Assembly: GCF_001653235.2 (NCBI RefSeq)
Contig: NC_035796.1
Span: forward strand, 2,046,001-2,110,000
Direction of reading: 5' to 3'
Length of the DNA: 64,000 bases
DNA from: Pochonia chlamydosporia 170
Taxonomy: Eukaryota > Ascomycota > Sordariomycetes > Hypocreales > Clavicipitaceae
Shown here: positions 1 to 11,283 of the stretch, in pieces
Numbering within the stretch: the stretch's first letter is position 1
Layout of the letters: every line of letters begins with the position of its first letter
Notes under the pieces: generated by a model
Databases searched by the model: none
Seen by the model: the letters and a program-made list of their open reading frames with translations, nothing else
What the model was told of the DNA's origin: nothing
Translations under genes and position numbers: made by a program

Positions 1-1
1 G

Positions 2-2371
2 CAATTCTCTGATTTGAAGCGTGCATTGGAGACGGTCACGGACGATGAGTGGGCAAACTTACCCGAGGTGGGTGACTTGACGGGCAAGAACCGACGAAGC
101 AAGCAGGCATTGCGACAGAGATTCTATGCTGTCCCGGATAGTGTGCTCGCAGCCGCACGAGACTCGACCGAGATGAGCACAACGGTCACCGATGACGGCG
201 TCGCGTCAAGTGCTCCAGACAAGGCGGACGGGACCATGACCAACTTTGCGCAGATTGGTGCTGCCCGTGACAGAGTGCTCAAGTCGAGATTGGAACAAGC
301 GTCCAAGAGTGCTGATGCTTCGAATGGTAGTTCGACGAGTATCGATCCGCAGGGCTACATAACGAGCTTGAACAAGATGCAGATGAATGAGGCACAGGCC
401 CAAGTTGGAGACATCAACCGAGTACGAGAGCTTTTGCAATCCGTGGTCAAGACAAATCCAAATAATGCGCTTGGCTGGATTGCGGCGGCTCGATTGGAAG
501 AGTTGGCGGGCAAGATTGTAGCAGCAAGAAAGACGATTGACCAGGGTTGTGTCAGATGTCCCAAGAGCGAGGACGCCTGGTTGGAGAATATTCGTCTAAA
601 CCACGATTCACAAAATGCCAAGATTATTGCAAGGAGAGCTATTGAGGCGAATAACCGATCTGTGAGACTATGGGTGGAGGCGATGAGACTTGAAAACATA
701 CCCAGCAACAAGAAAAGGGTTATCCGTCAAGCGTTGGACCACATTCCAGAATCAGAAGCATTGTGGAAAGAAGCTGTCAACCTTGAGGAGAACCAAGACG
801 ATGCCAAGCTGATGCTGGCCAAGGCAACAGAGCTGATTCCATTATCGGTCGACCTGTGGCTCGCTCTGGCTCGCCTGGAGACGCCTGAAAATGCGCAAAA
901 GGTCCTCAACAGAGCTCGAAAGGCGGTCCCTACGTCCTTCGAAATTTGGATTGCAGCCGCCCGCTTGATGGAACAGCTTGGACAAGCCAGCAAGGGCAAC
1001 GTCATGACCACTGCAGTGCGAGTCTTGGCCAAGGAATCCGCCATGCCCAAGCGCGAAGAATGGATCGCCGAGGCGGAAAAATGCGAAGAACAAGGTGCCA
1101 TACTTACCTGTCAGAACATTATCCACGCCACACTTGGTTGGGGTCTGGACGAAGATGATGACCGCAAGGATACATGGATGGAGGACGCGAGGTCCAGTAT
1201 CAATAGGGGCAAATACGACACCGCCAGAGCCATTTACGCATACGCCATTCGTGTCTTCTACAATAGCAGAACGTTGCGCATGGCCGCTGCCGATTTGGAA
1301 CGAAATCACGGCACCAAGGAATCCCTCTGGGAAGTCCTCGAGCAAGCTGTAGACGCGTGCCCGACCAGCGAAGACCTGTGGATGATGCTCGCCAAGGAGA
1401 AGTGGCAAGCAGGTGAAGTGGACAATGCCCGTCTGGTCCTGAAGCGAGCATTCAACAAGAACCCCAACAACGAAGACATCTGGCTCGCAGCCGTGAAGCT
1501 CGAATCCGAAAACGACAATGCCGAACAGGCCCGGAAACTGCTGGAAATTGCGCGCGAGCAAGCCCCCACCGATCGCGTCTGGATGAAGAGCGTCGTCTTC
1601 GAACGTGTGCACGGCCAAGTCGAATCAGCACTTGATCTCGTCCTCCAGGCACTGCAGCTCTTCCCTGCCGCCCCTAAACTGTGGATGCTAAAGGGCCAGA
1701 TCTACCAGGATCTCGGCAAGACTAGCCAGGCACGCGAAGCATACGCGGCAGGCGTGAAGGCTGTTCCTAAATCCGTACCCCTATGGCTACTGTACGCACG
1801 GCTCGAAGAAAATTCCGGCATGACCATCAAGGCCCGCTCCGTACTAGACAGGGCTCGTCTTGCGGTTCCCAAATCCGCACAGCTCTGGTGCGAATCCGTA
1901 CGTCTGGAACGCCGCGCAGGAAATGTAACGCAGGCGAAATCCATTATGGCGAAAGCGCAGCAGGAAATACCCAAGAGCGGCCTCCTCTGGGTCGAGCAGA
2001 TTTGGCACCTTGAGCCGCGGACGCAACGCAAGCCCCGGAGTCTGGAGGCCATCAAGAAGGTGGACAATGACCCGTTGCTGTTTGTGGGGGTGGCGAGAAT
2101 CTTTTGGGCGGATCGCAAGCTGGACAAGGCGCAGAATTGGTTCGAGAAGGCGCTTGTTTTGGATAGTGATTGCGGAGATAGCTGGGCGTGGTATTACCGG
2201 TTCTTGTGTCAGCATGGGACGGAGGAGAAGAGGGCTGAGGTGGTGAGTAAGTGTGTTTTGAGCGAGCCTAGACATGGCGAGGTTTGGGAGAGGGTTGCCA
2301 AGGAGCCGGGGAATGCGAGGAAGGGGGTGGATGAATTGTTGAAGTTGGTTGCTGAGGAGTTGGAGTCTTGA
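2..2371 (+). CDS. PRP6: Pre-mRNA-splicing factor Prp6/Prp1 (5' end outside the window)
   Basis: Core protein of the U4/U6.U5 tri-snRNP, acting in the nucleus during spliceosome activation. The frame is open from base 2 with no upstream stop, so 789 residues are visible and the true start lies outside the window. The first visible residues include WANLPEVGDLTGKNRR, the conserved end of the PRP1 N-terminal domain. From about residue 140 to the stop there is a run of HAT/TPR-like helical repeats, each marked by a W-x(3-5)-A-x-LE type motif (LWLALARLE, IWIAAARLME, LWLLYARLE, LWCESVRLER). No intron is needed. The last 300 bases use more G/T-rich codons than the rest without breaking the frame. Family assignment is firm; only the N-terminus is missing. 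Confidence 0.95.
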   Translation, partial: QFSDLKRALETVTDDEWANLPEVGDLTGKNRRSKQALRQRFYAVPDSVLAAARDSTEMSTTVTDDGVASSAPDKADGTMTNFAQIGAARDRVLKSRLEQASKSADASNGSSTSIDPQGYITSLNKMQMNEAQAQVGDINRVRELLQSVVKTNPNNALGWIAAARLEELAGKIVAARKTIDQGCVRCPKSEDAWLENIRLNHDSQNAKIIARRAIEANNRSVRLWVEAMRLENIPSNKKRVIRQALDHIPESEALWKEAVNLEENQDDAKLMLAKATELIPLSVDLWLALARLETPENAQKVLNRARKAVPTSFEIWIAAARLMEQLGQASKGNVMTTAVRVLAKESAMPKREEWIAEAEKCEEQGAILTCQNIIHATLGWGLDEDDDRKDTWMEDARSSINRGKYDTARAIYAYAIRVFYNSRTLRMAAADLERNHGTKESLWEVLEQAVDACPTSEDLWMMLAKEKWQAGEVDNARLVLKRAFNKNPNNEDIWLAAVKLESENDNAEQARKLLEIAREQAPTDRVWMKSVVFERVHGQVESALDLVLQALQLFPAAPKLWMLKGQIYQDLGKTSQAREAYAAGVKAVPKSVPLWLLYARLEENSGMTIKARSVLDRARLAVPKSAQLWCESVRLERRAGNVTQAKSIMAKAQQEIPKSGLLWVEQIWHLEPRTQRKPRSLEAIKKVDNDPLLFVGVARIFWADRKLDKAQNWFEKALVLDSDCGDSWAWYYRFLCQHGTEEKRAEVVSKCVLSEPRHGEVWERVAKEPGNARKGVDELLKLVAEELES

Positions 2372-2613
2372 GTTAATTGAGGGTGTGTACTATTAGTATT
2401 GTTATATATGGAGATATACCATGGGTTAGAAGCATGTGGTTAGATTGAGGTCAGTAATGAGAAATGCCATTTCAACATGACGGGTTGGCAGTACGAGCAA
2501 CTTGATAAGAATAATTACTTCATTTCCACTTTCGACGGACTCATCATGAATATTACAAGCAACACCCCCTCACACAACCCAGCCAATGCAATGCTCCCAG
2601 CTCTTACGACCGC

Positions 2614-3139
2614 TCACTTGCTACCACCACCAAACCACCCCGAGATACCACTCTTGGCCTTGGCAGCACCATCCTCAACCTTCTTGTCAAACTTGTCGAC
2701 AGCCTTGATAGCCTCAGCCTTGGCGTCCTTGACGTACGATTCAGTCTGGCTCTTGATGTTGCCAGCCTTTCTGTCGGCATCGGCAAACTGCGACACGTTA
2801 GCTCACGCTTCATTTTACAAAACAGCGAAGCATTATCCAACTGGACGAGGTACATACAGCTTTATCAATCTTGGCACCGGCCTCGGCTCCATAGCCCTCC
2901 AGCTTCTTCTCAGCTTCGGGCTTGCTACCAGGCAGACGGTCCTTGACCTTGGCGGCCGCGCTGTGGACATCGCCTGCAAAGTGTCAGTCATTGACGGACA
3001 TGCGCAGAGGTAAGATGGGAAACGCACTTTCGAATTTATTCTCTGCGGCTTTGGGGGAGCCACCTGCGTTGTAGAGGTAGTACCCGATTCCGCCTGCGGC
3101 ACCGAGGCCGAGGACAAGAGGCATACGTGACTTGGACAT
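2614..3139 (-). CDS. Calcofluor white hypersensitive (Cwh-like) small protein, 3 exons
   Basis: Exons by eye: 3139-3028, 2973-2858 and 2787-2614, giving 133 residues. The introns (2974-3027 and 2788-2857) have donors GTGCGT and GTATGT and acceptors CTGCAG and TCGCAG; the phases close exactly. The N-terminus MSKSRMPLVLGLGAAGGIGY is a glycine/alanine-rich hydrophobic anchor. It is followed by a charged, Ala/Lys/Asp-rich helical segment and a C-terminal SGWFGGGSK tail. This layout matches the small fungal proteins annotated as calcofluor white hypersensitive, probably anchored in a mitochondrial or other organellar membrane; their biochemical role is not established. The gene is convergent with the Prp6 gene, 242 bases away. 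Start is the first of two in-frame ATGs (3139 and 3124). Confidence 0.8.
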
Positions 3140-5229
3140 TGCGTTCGTGGACGGGTGAAGCGATGTGTTGTGCGATGGAAGGTTCGGGATTGGAAGCTTC
3201 TCACGATGTAGAGGGAACGGGTAAAATAAGGAAGAGGTTTGGAGTGGTGGGTGGCTGGAGAGGAGAAGAGGGGAGCTTGTTTCGTTGGATGGGGAGAGCG
3301 ACTGGTACTTGGGATGGACTTGGGAAGGGGAAGGGAGCTATGGCGTTGGGAGGGCGATGAGGGAGGGATGGAATGTTGGAGGAAGTCACTTGGATGTTAC
3401 TTGGCGGTTGGACGCGGCTGGAGCTAGATTCTGGGTGGTTATGGTTTGGGGATTCGTATGCTAACGGTGCTGGACTTGGAGGGATTGTGTCTGCAACGGA
3501 GGGGATTTCATGGCGGAATCGGGGGAACTGATGTTATTGCTGTGGAATAGCTTGGATTCGAGATTCTTGGTAGCTGATGAGGATGCTGGGAGAGTGCAGC
3601 TGTTGGATTTGGAGGTGATGATTGGCTGGTGGGCGATATATGACGTAGGCGAACGTCGAATCTGGGCTTGTGAAGGTGGGGATTTCAGCACAGCTGGGGT
3701 AGACATGGGTGACAGGGATGATTTGGACGTTGAAAGATGTAAGTGGTAGCAATGTTGTTTATATGGTACATTTGCGTATTCTTGCTCATATATATAGTGT
3801 GATGTGCTGTATAAATATTGACTACTTTCGAAACGTATGTGATTTTGTTGCATTGATGCACTTTCGTTGGAGAGCTTAATGCTCAAGTGCAGCCTCTTGG
3901 CTGTAAAGGCAGCTGCCCAGCCTGTACGTGACCCACTGGCCCCGCTGGAATGGTTCTAACTACCGCTGAACGGCACAAATTGCAGGCCAGGGCTCGTGGC
4001 GCTCAACACCAGCAACGACGACATCCGGTTTCAATGTTAGTTCTGTCCCAGCTCATTACATCATGAAGGGTGATGCGTCACAATACAATTCTTGCCATCG
4101 GTTTACGCCAAACTGGTCCCTCAGCAGCCTGGAACAATTCAAATGCTCTAAATAGCACCTCAAGTGTCTGCCGTGTGATTCAACATGAAGCATGACTGCT
4201 GGCTGGCTACTAGCAAGCCTAAATTGTGGCTGCCCCAAGCTCCAAAGTCAGGTTTTGCACTCCAGTCAAAAAGTCCATGATGAATCAACGACGTAAACCG
4301 CCCGTGGCTGGCTGCACAAAGGGCTCAATCAAGTATCTATCTCGCTGCAAGAACTCCCATCAGCAAATGAACGCCTTCCATACATCGTGACACTCACGTG
4401 CATGTCTCTGGTGGTGTTTTGCCAATCCTGCATCTGCGGTATTGCGGCATCAAACGCTCCTTCCGTTTATTACATCCTTCCCCTTCTCTGCCTGCAGTCA
4501 AAGGAGTCAACAAACAACTCACATCTCCATCTCCACAGTCAGATTCAGATTCCACTTAGAGCTCTTTGTTTGCGCGCGGTGCTCTTTTTCATTGCGACGA
4601 TCCTCGAGCTAGGCAAAGACATTGTGGCTCAGCGCGTTGTTAAACCACAAAACCGGTGTTGGGTCTTGCGTCTCGGCCAGATCCTTGGTTTTGGCCCACG
4701 TCTTGGCGACCCGATTGCAGGCACGGCGGCTCCGTTGCAGTCGTCAAAAACAGCTTTTCCGCCATCAAACCTTCTTAGACTCCTCCACTTGCATTTTTGT
4801 TCTTTTGACGCTTGAAGATCTTTATTTCTTTCCTTTTAGTGCTCTTTCATCAACAGTCCATCACCTCTAGCCCTTTCGACTGCATCTTTGGCGGATTATT
4901 CTTCATTCTTTTCTTCTTTTCCAGCGGGTCGGGTTTTGCTGGCCGCCTACGACACATTGATCACCAGCCCTTGCCACTGGCTGCTGCTTGAACCACTCCA
5001 CCGACACAATCCGAGGACTGAAGACGGGAACGGCAGCTGTTCAGCCTTTTTTGCACAGCCAACACCTGTGCCATAGTGGGCGACGCCACAACTGGGACCT
5101 GCGCTGATCCGAACACCAAAAACCAAGCTCATCCGCTCGTCATCGACAAACGTAAAACGAAAAACAGTTTTCTCAACGCTTATCCAGCGTATTCTTTAGC
5201 TTCGCCATGCTTACGGGCTCAGCTGCGAA
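3140..5229. other. Intergenic stretch, no supported gene
   Basis: About 2.1 kb between the divergent Cwh-like and DysF genes. The part nearest the DysF gene (4780-4930) is pyrimidine-rich on the plus strand, as in many fungal promoters and 5' leaders. A 141-codon open frame on the minus strand at 3461-3886 has low complexity and no recognisable domain, so I do not call it. Confidence 0.6.
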
Positions 5230-6749
5230 ATGGTGAAAGTTCGGAGCTCTCGCCGCGTCGCGAGCTTGAAACCGAGCGACTATGATCATGAGATTGGTCT
5301 CGTCAACCACGATGAGGCGGATGACGATTCGCATACCGTGCTGACATCGGCTGTTGATACTCGTAGGGGCTCAACAACATCACGATTGGTATCTTCGGTT
5401 GGCGACAGCGAATTGGAAGACGGAACTCAGGCTGAAGGTAGCGGGACGAACCAACATGGCACTCAGGGCCAACAAAATGGTGTAGTGCCAGACGTTTCAC
5501 AAGACGAAGGGAGCCAACTCCAACCGGAAGAGTCTCTACCTCACCCGTCCATGCAACCGTCGATTGAAGTTCAAGGTACGTATATATTACCGAGTATACC
5601 AAGTTTCTGCCGGTTGACGCTGACGCCTACCCAGCTGCGACGCCTGATGTATTTCACGATCCTACGCATAGAATCGTGCCCAAACGGCCACGCGAAGCTC
5701 GGGAAACTGCTATTGACATCATGTACGAGAATGAGCGAGGGGGCTTTATGTGTGGCATAGCATTGTTTTCATCTAATGCCCTTGGCAGCCTGGATCCACC
5801 AGCATGGAGTACGTTTTCTTCGCTTTCGTTTCTCTGCAGCACCAATTTTTGAACCCCAAGCACTGACGAGAGAATAGCCAACGCATATCATAAACCCTCA
5901 CCCACAAACATTTATACAGCGGTAGTTCCAGATCCATCATGGGAGTGGGTTTGGTCTGAGTGGCGCATAAACTATGAAGAAGGCGTAGACGAGGGAGGTT
6001 GGGAATACTCTTTCGCATTTTCGAAAAAGTTCTCCTGGCATGAGGCCAAATGGTGGAACTCATTTGTAAGAAGGCGTGTCTGGATTCGAAAAAGGGCAAA
6101 GAGAAGACCCGAGGACATGGACTGCTCAGGCAACCTACTCAACTCCGACTACTTTACCGTTCGCCCCGCGTCTTATCGAAGCAGCAAGCGGCGGTCTACG
6201 GGAAGCTTGGCAAGCAGCCGAGTTCCCAGCAAGTCAAGCATGACACACACATCTATCAAGGAGGTGGAAGAACCGTTGGAGATTGAGGACGTAGAAACCT
6301 TATTGTCGGTGCTACGTTCGTCGCGAATCGATCGAGAGAAGAGGGAGGCGGTCGAAAACTATCTTGAACACGCAGTGGACCTCAGCCAGCTTCAAGACGA
6401 GATGCATGAAATAATGGCTATTTTCGTTTTTCAAGCATCAAGGCGGCAGCTTCTGGCTTACTTAATGCGCAAATACGACGACACAATACGCAAACTGGAA
6501 GAAAGCGACCACAAGGACAATAAAGAACTCTTGGAACGGAAGGAAGCGTTGGAGGCGGCCGTCAAACATGCAGATGAGGAGGTTAGCAAGCTGGCTTACT
6601 GGAGTGATGTGAAAAAGATGGCTGAGAGAGGCGAGCTGAGGCTGTCGCTCGACGATGATCAGGGTTGGTATGAGGCACACGCTGGTCTGGACCGAAGCGC
6701 ACCGGCTGCACCGAATATGGGCAAGTTGCCAGGACCAGGATCCAAATGA
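5230..6749 (+). CDS. Dysferlin (DysF) domain protein, Mug65/Spo73-like, 3 exons
   Basis: Exons 5230-5575, 5635-5808 and 5878-6749 give 463 residues. The introns (59 and 69 nt) have GTACG donors and CCCAG/AATAG acceptors. Residues 1-115 are acidic and probably disordered. The DysF region spans roughly residues 140-240 and shows the tryptophan-rich signature of the family (PDPSWEWVWSEWRINY, GGWEYSFAF, WHEAKWWNSFVRRRVWIRKR). The C-terminal 200 residues are helical and charged, with a likely coiled coil at 350-430. DysF proteins of this group include S. pombe Mug65 and budding-yeast Spo73 and are related to Pex30-type ER/peroxisome proteins and TECPR1; they act in membrane organisation. The absence of transmembrane helices fits Mug65/Spo73 better than Pex30. 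The exact role here is not known. Confidence 0.82.
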
Positions 6750-7485
6750 AGGAGCTCATGGACTGAGTGCTGATACTTGACTCTTTTGTCCTCCTTGGTC
6801 GGGATGGACTATTTTGTATAATTAATACCCTCATGGCTAGTATTTTCTTTTTGTTATTGTTTTATATGGGACTTGGGAAAAGGGCATTGGCATTGGCATT
6901 CGCATTCTGGCGACTGGTTGCATGGCTGGGACGAAGCAGGCGTCTCTCTCTCTGGCCTGTCTGGACTCTGGAGCGGCGATTATTACTCTCTGGAATTGAG
7001 CATAGCATACGGCGAATCGCATCATGGGAAACGAGGTATTTGGGATATCGCGGTTACTCAGAGTGTACGAAAATACAATGCATTTTTGGCTTCAAGAGGC
7101 ATGAGCGAAAATTGTTATTGCTAAAGATGTTTGCATGGTTGGAAGCAGCATGCTGTATTAGATGTTGCCGGCGAGTACTGAGCTTAGTCAATAAGTTCCA
7201 TCCTGTTGTGCGGCTGAATGGTGTAACCAGTAAATCCTACCATAATATATTGCGTCCCAGCTCAAGTTGTTGCTTGGCAAGCCACCACGCTAACAAGTTG
7301 TATTTGCCGACAAACTGAGATCAGGTTGCCATTTAAGCTCTTTTCGAGAAAGAATCTTAAACACTCGCAAGGGGAAGCAGTGCGACGGATACTTGAGAAT
7401 TGCATCTCCTCCAGGAATTCCCAGAGTATTTTCCTACATTTATCGGCTGAGATGATGCGCCTCGAATAACAACACCAGTGAGGCA
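6750..7485. other. Intergenic stretch, nothing recognised
   Basis: This is the space between two co-directional genes and should hold the DysF gene's 3' UTR and the promoter of the next gene. Open frames here are short and lack family features. Confidence 0.6.
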
Positions 7486-8484
7486 ATGACTGACAATGCG
7501 ATGGATGCGACTTCATCCGCATCAAATGCTCAGCCTGACAGCACCGCAGAGACTTCCAACAAACCAACAGAAGAACCAACTTTAATAGAGCCACAACAAA
7601 CACCCAGTGTAAAACATAACCTCAAAGACCCCATCGTCTTCAACACACCCCTCGGCATACAAATCCTCTACAGCAAGTCCATTCAGGAATACTGGATCCC
7701 AAGCAATGGCCAGTTCACAAGTCTCATCAAAATCGACAAGAAACAAATCACAAAAACAGAGGCCCGCCAATTCTTAGCTACAATTAAAACATGGGACGAT
7801 ATAGTCACCAACCTACCCAAACAATTCCCCAACATCAAGCCCTCGCCAAACGAGCAGCTCCTCCCCTCAGCACTGGTGGTCTTCAACGCCCTCCACGATA
7901 GTATCCGCGTCAAACGCAACGAACAGGACTCCGGCCTCGCGCAATTCTACTTCGACAAGCTCAAACTCGGGGGGAAGCAGTCCAAGACGCTGATTCCACT
8001 GTGTCGTCCGGACTTTGACTACGCGTGCAGGTGTCTACAATTGGAGACGTATGGCCCCGTGGCGTACTGTCGCAACTGTACGTCCTACCGGGTACGGGAG
8101 GGAGATGGGTACAGGTTGATTAGTATGGTTGGTGTTTTGACGTTTAGGATGGACATGGCGTGTGCGATTTATGCGTTGTGTTGCGAGGGGACGGGGACGG
8201 TTGTTGTTGATGCGGCGTTTCGGACGTTTTGCGAGTTGTTGCCGTTTGCGAATTTGGGGGGGATACCTGCGCCGAGGGAGGTTGTTGTTACTTGGTTGAT
8301 GAGGGATAGTTTGTTTATAGGACGGCCGGGGAGTCCTGCTGTTAGTTGGGGGAGTATGTTTTGTGATATGCGGGTTCCGGGTCAGGTTGAAGGGGGGAGG
8401 ATGTCGAGGCAGTTTGGTGTTGGTGATGCGGTTGGGTTGGCGAGATTGGGGTTGGCGGTTGCGACGTTGGGGATGATTAGTTAG
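7486..8484 (+). CDS. Hypothetical protein, single exon
   Basis: A 332-residue frame starting at an ATG; three in-frame ATG/Met choices lie in the first dozen codons. I do not recognise the family. Residues 1-45 are Ser/Thr/Glu/Pro-rich and look disordered. Residues 46-190 look like a folded domain (DPIVFNTPLGIQILYSKSI, EARQFLATIKTWDDI), with several cysteines near 190-205 (C-R-P-D-F-D-Y-A-C-R-C and C-R-N-C). The remaining 130 residues are hydrophobic and glycine-rich, and codon use shifts strongly to G/T-ending triplets (GTT, GGG, TTG). A similar shift occurs at the end of the Prp6 gene, so it does not by itself disprove coding. The true protein could be shorter if an unrecognised intron lies near 8030-8110. 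Confidence 0.6.
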   Translation: MTDNAMDATSSASNAQPDSTAETSNKPTEEPTLIEPQQTPSVKHNLKDPIVFNTPLGIQILYSKSIQEYWIPSNGQFTSLIKIDKKQITKTEARQFLATIKTWDDIVTNLPKQFPNIKPSPNEQLLPSALVVFNALHDSIRVKRNEQDSGLAQFYFDKLKLGGKQSKTLIPLCRPDFDYACRCLQLETYGPVAYCRNCTSYRVREGDGYRLISMVGVLTFRMDMACAIYALCCEGTGTVVVDAAFRTFCELLPFANLGGIPAPREVVVTWLMRDSLFIGRPGSPAVSWGSMFCDMRVPGQVEGGRMSRQFGVGDAVGLARLGLAVATLGMIS

Positions 8485-8916
8485 GTTGTGAGGTGCAGTA
8501 ATTTAGACATTGAATTAATACATGGATGGGACTTTATATTATATACTTGATACTCTTGTTATTTTTTTGATCATAAATTTGGTATGAGGAGGTGCCTTGT
8601 TGCCAAATTGGGTGGCTTTGTGTAAGTCGTGAGACGCATAAACACTCACATCCACGCACTACAATACCACGGAGTTTAAGAATCGCCGAATGAGAGCAAG
8701 ATGAGTTAAAGAGAACATTTGTCTATTCATTTATGACATGCTACACAGAGAAGTACACATTTCGTTCCCATTTCCTGCCGTCCTTGCTGCACTGCCAATG
8801 TCGGCACGTGATGAGGTGGACCTGTGCGAACCGTTTGGCAGCTCGTCTCCAAATTTCGAGAAACCTCTCTTTTGGCTCCCCATCACATTACCACGATGCT
8901 GCACACCTCATGACCA
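8485..8916. other. Short intergenic stretch
   Basis: A co-directional promoter region. An A/T-rich run at 8530-8580 is probably the 3' end of the upstream transcript. No gene is seen. Confidence 0.6.
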
Positions 8917-11283
8917 ATGTCCCTGGGGATCAAGTCAATATGGCGGACTGGGTCCCAGCGCATCGCTTCGCCGGGAGTATTTCCAACGCGGATATGCGAA
9001 CTGCGCCCCAGCCGACTTTTGCTGGCGTCCTCCTTTTCAACCGGCCGTCGACTTTACCAGCCTGAGAAAGAGACGGAGAACAACAGGGACATTCCAGCTC
9101 TTGTATCCAAGGATGTGTCTTCAGCAGCTGCAGTCGAACGACCAGTTCAGGTTCGGGGTGAGGTGATGGAGTCGAATCATGCACGAAATGCGTTCCTGAG
9201 AGGCGCCTTTCGAGACCAGTCGCCAGTTATCCAGGCCGCCGTGGAGAAGAAACGGAATTCGCCATACGTCCCGACAGCTCGCGACTATCCGCTTCCTTCA
9301 GCGATGAAAGCGAGCAAGCAACTCTCACAGAAGATCGCTCGAGTCCAGGTAGGATTCGACATGATTTGGAAACACTTTGGCGGCAGGGTACCCGAATGGA
9401 GCGAAACGTTCAGTCTTCTCAAACAAATGACACCGAAGCGAAGCGAGACGCCCAACATGGCGGCTGTGAGGGTAGTCCTGCCTTCGTCCTGGGACATGTC
9501 CGTTGGGAACAAGCGGATTGAGTTCGTGGATGCCACGACCGGTCTAGCCACCAAGCTTCGGGTATCAGCGGACCACCAGAATCCCTCGGCCATTGTGTTG
9601 AGAGGCGAAAACGCGGTGTTGGCGAAAGCAGCAGACGAGCTGATTAGGGCGTGTCCAGATGTGGAAATATTCAAGCTCGGAGACGTGGCTACGTTTGACT
9701 ACAACGCCAAGCGGCTGTGGCCTGCGATTGAGAACGCCCAGGACGGAGGCTTGTCGATCCCGCCAGGAACCAAAGACAACGTTTGGATGCACAAGGAGAT
9801 GGATACATTTTGGGTCGACCGTCCATACGAGCAGACGCCAAAGCCAACATGGTGGACTAAGGAGTCATTCGAGGCGTACATCATGGCGCTTGTTTGCGGT
9901 CGACTGCGGCCACACCTTGCCATGAAGTACTACAAGCAGCCTCGTGAAAACGGCAAGCTCATCGACACGGATGGTATTAGAATCAAACTCATTATCAATG
10001 CGTTTGAAGACCCCTCGGCAAGAGAATACATCACCCCGTCCGTCTTAAAAATGGCAATTGCCTTCATGTCCCAGAAAGGAGGACACCGCGCCTCCGCAGA
10101 ACGACTCTTCACCCTCGCCGAGGAATGGGGCCTACCCATGGACACTGAAATATTCAACGTCATTCTAGGCGGATACGTCGCCAAGCGAGACGTAGCCTTT
10201 TTCCACAAGTTCCTCCAAAAGATGGAGACGCGATACTTCTACCCCAATGCCCGAACGTGGCTGCACTTTCTGACCCTCGTCCAACGAGACGACGAGAGAC
10301 GACAAGTCATTGCCGCCATGTACGAGATTGGCCTCTTCGACGACCCAGCTACCCGAAGAGGCATCGCCGAAGTCATGGCCAGCAACGACTCATACGCCGC
10401 CTTCAAGGCCGGCAAGCCTCTCGACGTCTTTCTCGCAGACCAGGCCATGCGCTACGGGGAAGACTGGTTCACCGCCGGCGCCCTGCACAGCATCCTCAAA
10501 GAATTCTTCTGGTTCCACGAACCCTCCCACCCGGACTTCTCATCCTTCAAGACCCTCCTGCGGCACCAACCCTCCGACGGCCGCAAGATGGGCGTCGTCA
10601 CCACCGCCAACCACATCCTCGAATGCTGCATCGACAGAAAAGACTGGCCAACCGCCCTATGGGCCCTCTCCCACATCTCCAACCACGCACGGGAACCCAA
10701 CCACCGCACATACACCCTCCTCACTGCCCTCGCCATACACTCAAAGGCCCCCTCCTCCCTCGGCCTCATCTTCTTCTACGCCACTCTCGACCGCAAACTA
10801 CGCAGAACGCCCCGAAAGTCCATGCAGCTCGTCATGCTTCGCCGCCTGCTATCCAACTTCCCCGTCAGGATATTCTCCAAAGTAATGGGCAGGCGCCTCA
10901 AGGCCTGCAAAGCATCCAAAGAGCACAGTGTTGTCGCTGGCGCAGAATGGGCAATTCTACAAGCATGCGATGGGTATAAACCTGTCAAATCGCTTGGTGC
11001 AGCACTGGAAATCACATGGCGAACAATGGATCAGCCGTTACAGCGAATCTCTCAGTCTCCTCACCCGGAAGAAAGTCGTCAGCAACTCCTGTCGCATGAT
11101 TATGCCGTGAAATTACGAGATCCATCCGGTCAACGGCCCCCCATGACGGTGCATCTAGACGCGGCATTTGATCCAGACACAATGCTTCGTGACTGGGTTC
11201 CACAGATCAAGAAACATACTGATCCGGACACAAACCCGGAAAATACGGTCCATAAAGATGAGCATGAAGAATCAGTGGCATAA
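8917..11283 (+). CDS. Mitochondrial pentatricopeptide-repeat-like protein
   Basis: A single exon of 788 residues. The N-terminus is basic, Ser/Arg-rich and lacks acidic residues for about 45 positions, then reaches FSTGRRLYQ, a typical cleavable mitochondrial presequence. Helical repeats suggestive of PPR units occur at roughly 380-480 (AERLFTLAEEWGLPMDTEIF, VILGGYVAKRDVAFFHKFLQ) and 590-640 (VTTANHILECCIDRKDWPTA). PPR proteins of ascomycete mitochondria bind organellar RNA and control its stability or translation, and that is the inferred role. The repeats are degenerate, so I do not assign a named factor. The start at 8917 is the first ATG of this frame and is supported by the presequence; two ATGs just upstream are in other frames. 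Confidence 0.72.
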   Translation: MSLGIKSIWRTGSQRIASPGVFPTRICELRPSRLLLASSFSTGRRLYQPEKETENNRDIPALVSKDVSSAAAVERPVQVRGEVMESNHARNAFLRGAFRDQSPVIQAAVEKKRNSPYVPTARDYPLPSAMKASKQLSQKIARVQVGFDMIWKHFGGRVPEWSETFSLLKQMTPKRSETPNMAAVRVVLPSSWDMSVGNKRIEFVDATTGLATKLRVSADHQNPSAIVLRGENAVLAKAADELIRACPDVEIFKLGDVATFDYNAKRLWPAIENAQDGGLSIPPGTKDNVWMHKEMDTFWVDRPYEQTPKPTWWTKESFEAYIMALVCGRLRPHLAMKYYKQPRENGKLIDTDGIRIKLIINAFEDPSAREYITPSVLKMAIAFMSQKGGHRASAERLFTLAEEWGLPMDTEIFNVILGGYVAKRDVAFFHKFLQKMETRYFYPNARTWLHFLTLVQRDDERRQVIAAMYEIGLFDDPATRRGIAEVMASNDSYAAFKAGKPLDVFLADQAMRYGEDWFTAGALHSILKEFFWFHEPSHPDFSSFKTLLRHQPSDGRKMGVVTTANHILECCIDRKDWPTALWALSHISNHAREPNHRTYTLLTALAIHSKAPSSLGLIFFYATLDRKLRRTPRKSMQLVMLRRLLSNFPVRIFSKVMGRRLKACKASKEHSVVAGAEWAILQACDGYKPVKSLGAALEITWRTMDQPLQRISQSPHPEESRQQLLSHDYAVKLRDPSGQRPPMTVHLDAAFDPDTMLRDWVPQIKKHTDPDTNPENTVHKDEHEESVA

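Noticed and set aside
842..1618. 258-codon open frame antisense to the Prp6 gene
   Set aside because: It lies entirely within the HAT-repeat coding sequence on the opposite strand, has no domain, and is explained by codon bias of the real gene.
3461..3886. 141-codon minus-strand frame upstream of the Cwh-like gene
   Set aside because: Low-complexity Ser/His/Gln composition, no signal peptide or domain, and no splice partner.
10257..10979. 240-codon Arg/His/Pro-rich frame inside the PPR-like gene
   Set aside because: A frame-shifted shadow of the PPR-like coding sequence; its composition is that of GC-rich out-of-frame translation.
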